From contig JAFGHL010000059.1 of assembly GCA_016930155.1 (NCBI GenBank), positions 1-58,957 on the forward strand: DNA of 58,957 bases, in the 5' to 3' direction. Positions 1-7,539 of the stretch are shown here, piece by piece. The notes under the pieces are model-generated. The model was not told the origin of the DNA, did no database searches, and saw only the letters and a program-made list of their open reading frames with translations. This stretch comes from Dehalococcoidia bacterium. GTDB taxonomy: Bacteria > Chloroflexota > Dehalococcoidia > GIF9 > UBA5629. Positions within the stretch are counted from its first letter, which is position 1. Each line of letters opens with the position of its first letter. The translations under genes and the position numbers were made by a program.

Positions 1-1536
1 GCAAGATCCTTTTTCCTCCATTATAAATTATCTCGGATCCCGCCAACCTTTCTAACCCTAAGTGTCCAGTTTCAGGGGTTCACTCCATATTTTGGGCAGA
101 GTTCAAAGAATATTGTCTATGTTGGCAGTCCGGCCGCGTGCGAAGAAATCGCCGATAAAATACGTCAGTGGTTCGATGATGCAAACGGGCACAGTTCACG
201 CATACCAGATGTCCCCGACGATATTAAAGAATTGGCGAATTTTATTCGCGTACATATTCACCCTGATTATTATCTCGCCGATATGGTAGAACGTGGTGTG
301 GCTTTCCATTTTGGACATATGCCGACAATCCTCAGGAAAGCCATCGAAGAGGCATTCTGTGACCACCCATATATGAAATATATTGTTTGCACAAGTACTC
401 TTTTGCATGGTGTCAATTTACCTGCCAAAAATATGTTCATGTTGCAGCCATCAGAAGGCGAGCGTTGGCTCTCTGGCAATGCCGATCCTATACAATCATC
501 TTCATTTTGGAATCTCGCTGGCCGTGCAGGTAGATTAGGCAAAGATTTCGAAGGAAATGTATTTCTTATAAATAAGTCTGGCTGGAAGAATGACCCGCTG
601 AAGGGCGAACATGAATTTAAGGTTAGCTCTTCTTTTTATAGCATTTTACAAGAAAAACCAGTAAGCCTCCTATCTTTAGCGAGATCTGAATCTGAGCAAT
701 TGACCGACAGCCCTGAGGATCGAACCATGCAGTCCGCTTTCGTCAAGTTATATACAGATTATCGCTCAGGCAGATTGGATAAGGTACTTACGAAATCCCC
801 AGTCCCCATCCCAAGAGATTTTTACAAACAATTGGTTGATGCCTTTTCTAAACTCCATTTCACAGTTCCAGACGCCATCCTCGAAAACAATGTTGCTATA
901 TCACCTTATAGACAACAGGTTATGCTCGACTATCAATTAAACAAAATAGACCGCGGCGAATGTGACGATCTCATTCCGCTACACCCAGAAGCCAGACGCG
1001 CCACCGAAAGTTACATACGTTTATTTAAACGGTATGATAAGTGTTTTGACGGCCGAGCGACATCCTCACGTAGACCAGTACGGCTGGCATTGATAGCGTT
1101 AGAATGGATGAAAGGGACGCCATATCCTGTCATGATAAAAAAGCAACAAGAATTCAAGTCGGGATCTTCGGTGCCGGTTGTTGTACGCGAAACTATGGAT
1201 ACAATCGAAAATGAAATCCGATTTAAACTGGTTCAAAAAACTCGTTGCTATCTGGATCTTTTGGTTCACGCACTGGAAAAGACAGGATCGCCGGAGAAGG
1301 TGCAGAGTCTTCCGTCGCTGCCACTGTATTTGGAGATAGGGGCTTGCTCAGTGACGATGATTAGCCTAGTAGGACTGGGATTTTCTCGTACCACAGCCGG
1401 ATTATTGAACGAAAAGGCTGCGAAACACCAAATGGATCGAGCCGAATGCTTACGTTGGTTGCAAGGTGAAAACTGGAACATATCTGATTTGCCAAGAATA
1501 AGTATCAGTGAGATCAAGAACATAGTATCTGTCTGA
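1..1536 (+). CDS. Ski2-like DEAD/DEAH superfamily 2 helicase, C-terminal part (5' end outside window)
   Basis: The frame is open from base 1, so the N-terminal ATPase half lies outside the window. What remains is the second RecA-like domain and a C-terminal helical region. A motif V-like stretch (CTSTLLHGVNLPAKN, about residues 132-146 of the visible part) is followed by motif VI (NLAGRAGRLGKD), where the two Arg of the finger contact ATP. This pattern is that of Ski2/Hel308-type SF2 helicases that unwind nucleic acid by ATP hydrolysis. Base composition is much more AT-rich than the genes to its right, which suggests transfer. Similar helicases occur in phage-defence systems such as Hachiman (HamB), but no partner gene is visible here, so that role is only a possibility. 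Confidence 0.8.
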   Translation, partial: ARSFFLHYKLSRIPPTFLTLSVQFQGFTPYFGQSSKNIVYVGSPAACEEIADKIRQWFDDANGHSSRIPDVPDDIKELANFIRVHIHPDYYLADMVERGVAFHFGHMPTILRKAIEEAFCDHPYMKYIVCTSTLLHGVNLPAKNMFMLQPSEGERWLSGNADPIQSSSFWNLAGRAGRLGKDFEGNVFLINKSGWKNDPLKGEHEFKVSSSFYSILQEKPVSLLSLARSESEQLTDSPEDRTMQSAFVKLYTDYRSGRLDKVLTKSPVPIPRDFYKQLVDAFSKLHFTVPDAILENNVAISPYRQQVMLDYQLNKIDRGECDDLIPLHPEARRATESYIRLFKRYDKCFDGRATSSRRPVRLALIALEWMKGTPYPVMIKKQQEFKSGSSVPVVVRETMDTIENEIRFKLVQKTRCYLDLLVHALEKTGSPEKVQSLPSLPLYLEIGACSVTMISLVGLGFSRTTAGLLNEKAAKHQMDRAECLRWLQGENWNISDLPRISISEIKNIVSV

Positions 1537-1604
1537 AACAGAAATGAAACGCGCTTATGGCCGAAAAAAATATATCACTAAAGATTAAAAACCCATCATA
1601 ACGC

Positions 1605-1811
1605 TTAGCGCTGCCTCTTGCTATGCAGAGAAATGAACCGCTCTATCGACCGGTCATAGGTGCGCTCGATTTCCGGTGGGAAGTAACAGGCCGGCAGTTC
1701 ATCTAACTCCCTGTGGTACTTTATACATTCGCAGCATATGCCCTTTCTCGAGCACGGCTCGTAGGTGCAGTTGCAGTTAACTTTATTATCGCTCAGCTTA
1801 CATTCGCGCAT
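1605..1811 (-). CDS. DUF6485 family small cysteine-rich protein
   Basis: 68 residues, seven Cys, with a central block [18 protein letters not shown] followed by a conserved LPACYFPPE segment and an acidic/basic helix. This matches my memory of the DUF6485 family, which is widespread in anaerobes and has no known function. The Cys spacing suggests a metal site (Zn or Fe-S). It is the last gene of a leftward trio, 20 bp downstream of the dCMP deaminase stop, so it is probably co-transcribed with it. Start is an ATG with a weak AGGTAGAG ribosome site. Confidence 0.75.
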   Translation of the reverse strand: MRECKLSDNKVNCNCTYEPCSRKGICCECIKYHRELDELPACYFPPEIERTYDRSIERFISLHSKRQR

Positions 1812-1831
1812 TTGCTCTACCTGTCCTTATC

Positions 1832-2314
1832 TTAGTCCAGGGAAGTGATGTTAAAGGGCGGCCTGGGCAGATGGTCGAAGGTTATACCGGCCTCTTTAAA
1901 AAGCTCCAGAAAGCCATCGTCCGCATACTTCCCGAATGTTACGAAACGTTCGATGCGGGCGTTGGCCAGCATCTTGGCGCAGAGTATGCAGGGTGAGTGA
2001 GTGCAGTAAATAGTTGCGCCCTCCAGGCTGACGCCGTGCAGCGACGCCTGGATGATGGCATTCTGCTCGGCATGTATGCCCCGGCAGATCTCATGCCTGG
2101 TACCCGACGGGATGTTCATCTCATCCCTCAGGCAGCCCAGCTCCAAACAATCTTTAACCCCGGCGGCGGCGCCGTTATAGCCCGTGGAGAGTATGTGCTT
2201 ATTCTTAACAGCGACCGCCCCGACGTGATGGCGCCGGCAGGTGGACCGCTCGGCTACCACAGAGGCTATTTTCAGGAAATACTCGTCCGGCGACGGCCTT
2301 TTTACTTTTTTCAC
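1832..2314 (-). CDS. Deoxycytidylate (dCMP) deaminase family protein
   Basis: 160 residues. Zn-dependent cytidine/deoxycytidylate deaminase fold with the HAEQNAI motif (His ligand and catalytic Glu) and the paired-Cys motif SPCILCAKM further on. The family makes dUMP from dCMP for thymidylate synthesis, or acts as a ComEB-type protein. The N-terminal RRHHVGAV stretch is also typical. GTG start overlapping the stop of the upstream P-loop kinase (GTGA), which implies translational coupling. The pairing with a nucleotide/dephospho-CoA-kinase-like protein is consistent with nucleotide metabolism. Confidence 0.9.
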   Translation of the reverse strand: MKKVKRPSPDEYFLKIASVVAERSTCRRHHVGAVAVKNKHILSTGYNGAAAGVKDCLELGCLRDEMNIPSGTRHEICRGIHAEQNAIIQASLHGVSLEGATIYCTHSPCILCAKMLANARIERFVTFGKYADDGFLELFKEAGITFDHLPRPPFNITSLD

Positions 2315-2853
2315 TTCAGCACCTCAATTATACTGCCCGCCTGTTGCCTCAGCGCTTCCAGCGTGCCGTTATTCACGATAGTATGATCGGCCATGGCTAT
2401 GGGACCGCCTTTATTCACATTCTCTATCTCGGCGTAGTCCCTCTCACCGGCCTGCGCAGGGGTGAGCGGACGCACCGCTCTGCCTTTTAGCCTGGCGTAA
2501 CGTACCTCGGGCGGGGCCCAGACGGCTACGACATGCAGCCTGCCACCCAGCCTGCCCTTAAGATATTTGTACTCTTCCCAGGAATAAAGGCCGTCTATCA
2601 CCACGCTGGACTTCTCGAGGGCCGCCTCGATGCGCGGCAGGTTCAGTATCGCGTAGGCCGCCATGCCGTGTTGCTGCCTCAGGTCCTCCCTCACCAGCCT
2701 CTCATTCTCTTCATCCAGCTTGAGGCCCCGTTTACGCACCTCTTCATCGGTGATGTCCCCGAACCTTACAGAGGCATAGCCGCGCTTCTGAAAGACGCGG
2801 GCCACCTCCGATTTCCCCGAGCCGGGCATGCCTACCAGAGCAACTACTTTCAC
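2311..2853 (-). CDS. P-loop NMP/dephospho-CoA kinase-like protein (UPF0200-like)
   Basis: 180 residues with a Walker A GMPGSGKS near residues 8-15, followed by a segment of the type [19 protein letters not shown] seen in UPF0200/archaeal AAA-type kinases, and later [10 protein letters not shown], the position of the lid/Walker B. It probably phosphorylates a nucleotide or related small molecule; the exact substrate cannot be read from sequence. GTG start. It is the first gene of a leftward operon with dCMP deaminase and DUF6485, driven by a strong promoter 35-65 bp upstream. Confidence 0.75.
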   Translation of the reverse strand: MKVVALVGMPGSGKSEVARVFQKRGYASVRFGDITDEEVRKRGLKLDEENERLVREDLRQQHGMAAYAILNLPRIEAALEKSSVVIDGLYSWEEYKYLKGRLGGRLHVVAVWAPPEVRYARLKGRAVRPLTPAQAGERDYAEIENVNKGGPIAMADHTIVNNGTLEALRQQAGSIIEVLK

Positions 2854-2888
2854 TTAATCACCGTTATCCATTTAATCGCAGGTGCACA

Positions 2889-2918
2889 ATTATAGTGAAA
2901 AAGCGCTCTCGCTGGCAA
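2889..2918 (-). promoter_or_regulatory. Sigma-70-type promoter for the kinase/dCMP deaminase operon
   Basis: Read on the minus strand: -35 TTGCCA (2918-2913), 18-bp spacer, perfect -10 TATAAT (2894-2889). Transcription would start near 2882, about 30 nt before the GTG of the kinase gene. Confidence 0.7.
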
Positions 2919-2934
2919 AGGACGACGCATGCAG

Positions 2935-2950
2935 TACTATTGTACTATTG
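2935..2950. repeat. Two tandem 8-bp direct repeats (TACTATTG) between divergent promoters
   Basis: TACTATTG occurs twice head to tail, between the leftward kinase promoter and the rightward DUF5679 promoter. Position would suit a regulator-binding site, but the repeat is short and may be chance. Confidence 0.3.
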
Positions 2951-3043
2951 CCGCCAGAGTAAACTTCAGGGCATTTTCAGCTTTTTTACGATCAACAACA
3001 GGAAATTTTGCATTTTATAGCTAATTTATAGTGTTCCCCCCAC

Positions 3044-3072
3044 TTGACAAGCTTCAAACAATCCTCTATGCT
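3044..3072 (+). promoter_or_regulatory. Near-consensus promoter of the DUF5679 gene
   Basis: -35 TTGACA (3044-3049), 17-bp spacer, -10 TATGCT (3067-3072). Predicted start near 3079, giving a short leader that carries AGGAGGT (3088-3094) six bases before the ATG at 3101. Confidence 0.8.
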
Positions 3073-3100
3073 AAGTTCAAATCACATAGGAGGTACATTG

Positions 3101-3241
3101 ATGGACGCTTATTGCATGAAATGCAGGGCCAAGAGGGAAATGAAGAACGCCAAAGCCATTAAAATGAAGAATGGCAAACCGGCGACCCAGGGTGTCTGCG
3201 CCAAATGCGGCACCAAGATGTTCCGCATCGGCAAAGCCTAA
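3101..3241 (+). CDS. DUF5679 domain micro-protein (zinc-ribbon-like)
   Basis: 46 residues, start fixed by AGGAGGT at 3088-3094 and by a promoter whose transcript would begin near 3079, so a longer upstream frame is excluded. Two Cys pairs, CMKC near residue 5 and CAKC near residue 33, frame a Lys-rich middle, as in DUF5679 proteins of Chloroflexota and Actinobacteria. Function is unknown. The Lys-rich zinc-ribbon look suggests nucleic-acid or ribosome association, by inference. It is a stand-alone gene with its own strong promoter and a strong terminator, so it is probably abundant. Confidence 0.85.
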   Translation: MDAYCMKCRAKREMKNAKAIKMKNGKPATQGVCAKCGTKMFRIGKA

Positions 3242-3264
3242 GTATCGTATAAATTGACATTGGC

Positions 3265-3312
3265 TAACCATAGGCAGCTTTTAAAAGCTGCCTATGGTTA
3301 TTTTGTTTTTTG
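3265..3312. terminator. Strong terminator, 36-bp perfect palindrome plus T tract
   Basis: A perfect inverted repeat spans 3265-3300 (arms beginning TAACCATAGGCAGC), followed by a T-rich run TTTTGTTTTTT on the plus strand. It ends the DUF5679 transcript and may also stop the converging MFS gene. Confidence 0.85.
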
Positions 3313-3316
3313 ACGA

Positions 3317-4618
3317 TTAATCGGGCATCAATCCCTTCTTGACGTAAGCCCGGTGCACCATATCCTTGACCGACGAGAATTTACGCGCAAATATCACACC
3401 TCCTGCAAGGACACAGGCGCCTCCAATAAGAAGCGTATAGGGCGCGCCTATCACATCTGCCAGTCCGCCGAAGAGCAGGCTGCCGAAAGGGGCCAGCCCC
3501 ATGAAGGACATGACAAAGAATCCCATGACACGTCCGCGCTTATCGTCATCGGCGATCGTCTGAAGGATGGTGTTGCTGGCTGCCAGCTGCACCACCATGC
3601 CAAAGCCGGTTACCGCCATGAACAGCATGGAAAGTATCGTTACGCGCGAAAAAGAAAAGCATATCAGCCCGACTCCGAAGCTGCAGGATGACACCACTAT
3701 AACCTTATCCAGGCCGAACACGTTCTTCCGCGAAGCCAGATAGACGGCCCCGGCCAGTGCGCCCACACCGGCGGATGCCATGAGGAAACCCAATGTATTG
3801 GCCCCACCCTGCAGCACTTCTTTAGCGAAGATGGGCATAAGCACCGGGTAGGGCATGGCCACCAGGGCGGAGAAAGCCAGCAATATTATGATGTATTTCA
3901 CCGGCGGGAAGCCGAAGGCATAATTCGCGCCGTCCTTCATGCCGCGCAAGAAATTCTCCTTTCCGCCCCTGGCCGGAGTCGGCGCTATCCTCATGGCCAG
4001 CAGGCAGGCGATGACCGCGGCAAAGCTGATACCGTTTATGAGAAAGCAAAGCCCTTCGCCCACCAGCGCCACCAGCACTCCGGCTATAGAGGGCCCGATC
4101 AGCCTGGCGGCGTTAAACAGGGAAGAGTTGAGGGCGATGGCATTGCCCAGGTCCTCTCGGTTGTACACCATATCCAGCACGAAAGACTGGCGGGTGGGCA
4201 TGTCAAAGCCATTGATCAGCCCCAGCGCTATGCTCAGCAGGATGAGGTTCCAGACCGCGGCCGAGCCCGTCAGCACCACCGCGGCCAGTGTTAAGGCCTG
4301 CAGCATGGCCAGAGCCTGTGTGACCACCAGTATGCGGTGGCGATCGAGACGGTCGACCAGTACTCCGGCGAAGGGAGTCAGCAGGGCGTTGCTGATCAGG
4401 CCTGAAAAGGCCACCACACCCAGCAGCCAGGCGGAATTGGTCAGGCTGTACACCAGCCAGCTCATGGCCACCTGCTGCATCCAGGTGCCGATCAGCGATA
4501 TGCCCTGCCCGATAAAAAACAGCCGGTAATTGCGGTAGCGCAGCGCACGGAAGACGCGCGCTATCCCCGTGGGATCGTTGGAAACGACCTCTTCAGTCGA
4601 ACGGTTTGCGGCAGGCAC
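3317..4618 (-). CDS. MFS transporter, DHA3/EntS-like exporter
   Basis: 433 residues with about 12 hydrophobic segments. The N-terminus (FRALRYRNYRLFFIGQGISLIGTW, cited in part: RNYRLFF and LIGTWMQ) is typical of the MFS_3 group, which includes enterobactin and drug exporters. The loop between helices 2 and 3 carries GVLVDRLDRHRIL, the MFS motif A. Substrate cannot be told. GTG start with no clear ribosome site; a TATACT box at 4637-4632 lies so close that the mRNA would be nearly leaderless. Single gene, converging with DUF5679. Confidence 0.88.
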   Translation of the reverse strand: MPAANRSTEEVVSNDPTGIARVFRALRYRNYRLFFIGQGISLIGTWMQQVAMSWLVYSLTNSAWLLGVVAFSGLISNALLTPFAGVLVDRLDRHRILVVTQALAMLQALTLAAVVLTGSAAVWNLILLSIALGLINGFDMPTRQSFVLDMVYNREDLGNAIALNSSLFNAARLIGPSIAGVLVALVGEGLCFLINGISFAAVIACLLAMRIAPTPARGGKENFLRGMKDGANYAFGFPPVKYIIILLAFSALVAMPYPVLMPIFAKEVLQGGANTLGFLMASAGVGALAGAVYLASRKNVFGLDKVIVVSSCSFGVGLICFSFSRVTILSMLFMAVTGFGMVVQLAASNTILQTIADDDKRGRVMGFFVMSFMGLAPFGSLLFGGLADVIGAPYTLLIGGACVLAGGVIFARKFSSVKDMVHRAYVKKGLMPD

Positions 4619-4743
4619 GATATTCTATTTTAGTATAATCACTGCCCCCGGTATGAATTTTATCTCAACATCTATTGAATCTCCTGCCCGATTAGCGCTA
4701 TCATGTATTGTTCCTTCCCGGCAACAAATATAAGGAGGTTGAT

Positions 4744-7335
4744 GTGAAGAAAAAAGGCGGCGCCGGCAAGGCCGGCAAGATCGTACTGTTCGTTATCCTG
4801 GCCCTGATAATTCTGCTGTTCGGAGGAGGCTTCATCTACTATCAGTCGATTTTGAACAGCCCTCAGCCGAAAATTGACGGCGAACTCCAGGCCAAAGGGC
4901 TGCGGGACAGCGTCGAGATCATCCGTGACGACAGCGGCGTACCGCATATCTACGCCAAAAATATGCACGACCTGTACTTTGCGCAGGGTTACACGCAGGC
5001 GCAGGACCGCTGGTGGCAGATGGAGTTCTTCCGCAAGACCTGCGGGGGACGCATCGAGGAACTGACGGGCAAGAAGGCCTCCCTGGTCAATACCGATATA
5101 TATCTCCGCTCTCTGGGCCTCTACGACGTCTGCCAGAAGGAGTACGACTCCTGGACGCCGGACCAGCGCGCCCCGCTGGATTATTTCAGCCAAGGAGTCA
5201 ACGCCTATATAGCCGGCAGGAGCCCCGCGCAGCTGTCGGTAAACTACTCCATCCTGGGTCTGACCGGCGTGAAGTCTAAGGTCGACCCCTGGAGCCCGCT
5301 GGATACACTGTCCTTCGCCAAACTGATGGCCTGGGACCTGGGCCTCAGCCGCGACCCCGAAGCCATGCGCAGCAGGCTGTATGCCGTGCTGGAACCCGAT
5401 ATGGCGGAGCAGTGGCTGGTGCCGGCCTGGCCTCACGGCTTCAAGCCCACCATCCTGCAGGAAGACGATATAGAGGCCATTGAAAAATCGGCGGCGGTGA
5501 CGTCGACCTCCGTCGATGTCGGTTCACTGCCCGCCGCGCCGGGTAAAGTCTACGAGGTGCTGGTCCCCGACCTCACCCGGATAACGGGGGGCGGACTGGA
5601 GGGCACGGGAAGCAACAGCTGGGTGGCCTCCGGCAATATGACGGCCGGCGGCAAGGCGCTGCTGGCCAACGACCCGCACCTGGGCATCGCCCAACCCTCC
5701 ATCTGGTATGAGGTGGGCCTGCATTGCCCGGACGATGGCACGGGGCATCCCTTCGACGTCTCGGGCTTCACCTTCGCTGCCAACCCGGGGGTTGTCTCAG
5801 GCCACAATAACGACATCGCCTGGGGCACCACCAACGTCTACCCCGATGTCAACGACCAGTACATGATCAAGGTGAACCCGGATAACCCTCTCCAGTACGA
5901 ATGGGACGGGAAATGGCGGGATATGACCGTCAGGGATGAGACGATCTCCTTCGGCAACGGGAAGCCGGCTATAACGGTCAAGGTGCGGGAGACCCACCTG
6001 GGCCCCATCACCAATGACAACAGATATGATGCCAAGAGCGACCAGACGGCCGGATTCAATAACAAGGACCCGCTGGCCCTGCACTGGACGGCGCTGGAGC
6101 CCAGCCAGATCTCCCTGGCCATCCTCGGGCTCAATACGGCCGGGAACTGGGAGGAGTTCCGCGATGCTCTGCAATACTGGGACGTGCCGTCGCAAAGCCT
6201 GATCTACGCGGACACGCAGGGCAACATCGGCTATCAGATGCCCGGCAAGATACCCATCCGCCCCGCCAACCACACCGGTCAGCTGCCTGTGCCGGGCTGG
6301 ACCAGCGAATACGAGTGGAAAGGCTATATACCCTACGATCTGATGCCTCGCGCCTACAATCCGGCGCGCAACTATATTGTGGCAGCCAACCAGGAGGTTG
6401 CTCCACCACAATACTATGAGTTCCTCAATCAACGACTCGGACCGGACGTGAACGCCAGCTTCGGCAGCAGGTACAACAAATGGGTCTACGGCTACCGCAG
6501 CCAGCGCATCAACGAGCTGATCAAACAACTCGCCCCCAACACGGTCGCTACTTATCAGACCATACAGGGAGATACCAAACACCTGCCTGCCGACGAGGTA
6601 TTGCCTTACCTGTCCGGGTTGAAATTCGATGACCCCGAATTGAGCGACGCCAGGGACTGGTTGCTCAAGTGGGACCGTTTCTGCAACGAGGACAGCGCCC
6701 AGGCTGTGCTTTACAACGAATTCTGGATGCGCCTGATGCGCAACCTGTTCCAGGACCAGCTGGGCGATGCTGCCAAAACGGACGGCCTGGACAAAGAGAT
6801 GTGGGCCATCAACCTGTTGATGCAGAACCCCGACGACGCCTGGTGGGATAACGTTGCGACGGCCGATAAAAAAGAGACGCGCGACGAAATTCTGGCGCAA
6901 TCGTTCAAGGAGGGCTATGCGGCCGCCGTGGCCGATATGGGCAAGGACCGCAGCCAGTGGAAGTGGGGAAACCTGCATAAAGCGACCTTCGTCAGCAACC
7001 CGCTGGGCGCCAGCGGCATAGCTCCCCTGGAGTCGCTGGTCAACCAGGGCCCTGTGTCCGTGGGAGGCAACACTGAGTGCGTCAACAACGAGATGTGGTA
7101 TGTCAGCAAGGGCAATTTCAGCATCACACTGATCCCTTCCATGCGTCTGATCGTCGATATGTCCAACTTCGGCAAAAGCGTCGGCATGAACTCCACAGGA
7201 CAGAGCGGGCATCCGGGCAATCCCTGGTACGGCAGCATGATACCGCCCTGGGCCAAAGTCCAGTACCACCCCATGCCCTGGACCCGTGAGCAGGTGGAAG
7301 CCGGCGCGGCACACAGACTTATGCTGAATCCTTAG
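4744..7335 (+). CDS. Penicillin acylase family protein (peptidase S45, Ntn hydrolase), copy 1
   Basis: Start taken at GTG 4744, five bases after AGGAGG (4733-4738); this gives 863 residues, the usual length. Residues about 8-35 form a signal anchor after a Lys-rich start, so the enzyme is exported or membrane-tethered. The family is made as a precursor and self-cleaves so that a Ser becomes the N-terminal nucleophile of the beta chain; here that is Ser290 in GTGSNSW. These enzymes hydrolyse amides such as penicillins, N-acyl homoserine lactones or other N-acyl compounds. The alpha-chain segment QAQDRWWQMEFFR and the beta-chain NDPHL are conserved. A close paralogue follows directly at 7540. 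Confidence 0.93.
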   Translation: MKKKGGAGKAGKIVLFVILALIILLFGGGFIYYQSILNSPQPKIDGELQAKGLRDSVEIIRDDSGVPHIYAKNMHDLYFAQGYTQAQDRWWQMEFFRKTCGGRIEELTGKKASLVNTDIYLRSLGLYDVCQKEYDSWTPDQRAPLDYFSQGVNAYIAGRSPAQLSVNYSILGLTGVKSKVDPWSPLDTLSFAKLMAWDLGLSRDPEAMRSRLYAVLEPDMAEQWLVPAWPHGFKPTILQEDDIEAIEKSAAVTSTSVDVGSLPAAPGKVYEVLVPDLTRITGGGLEGTGSNSWVASGNMTAGGKALLANDPHLGIAQPSIWYEVGLHCPDDGTGHPFDVSGFTFAANPGVVSGHNNDIAWGTTNVYPDVNDQYMIKVNPDNPLQYEWDGKWRDMTVRDETISFGNGKPAITVKVRETHLGPITNDNRYDAKSDQTAGFNNKDPLALHWTALEPSQISLAILGLNTAGNWEEFRDALQYWDVPSQSLIYADTQGNIGYQMPGKIPIRPANHTGQLPVPGWTSEYEWKGYIPYDLMPRAYNPARNYIVAANQEVAPPQYYEFLNQRLGPDVNASFGSRYNKWVYGYRSQRINELIKQLAPNTVATYQTIQGDTKHLPADEVLPYLSGLKFDDPELSDARDWLLKWDRFCNEDSAQAVLYNEFWMRLMRNLFQDQLGDAAKTDGLDKEMWAINLLMQNPDDAWWDNVATADKKETRDEILAQSFKEGYAAAVADMGKDRSQWKWGNLHKATFVSNPLGASGIAPLESLVNQGPVSVGGNTECVNNEMWYVSKGNFSITLIPSMRLIVDMSNFGKSVGMNSTGQSGHPGNPWYGSMIPPWAKVQYHPMPWTREQVEAGAAHRLMLNP

Positions 7336-7539
7336 CCTGCGAGGCAGAGCGCCGGACAGCTCATCATCCGGCAACAGGTACAGAAAAGGCTCGGCTGAGC
7401 CGCCCATCAAGGCGCGCCCGCCGTCATATTCGCACCGCTTTGACGGCAGGCGCGTTTTCAGAGTAATATCATGCAGACAGAGGGATTGGACCTGCAAGCT
7501 TCGTCCCCGAAGTTGAAATAAGAGCGGAAGGAGGACACC

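Noticed and set aside
4634-4639. Plus-strand TATAAT before the first acylase
   Set aside because: No -35 at a workable distance; the box may belong to the minus-strand gene instead.
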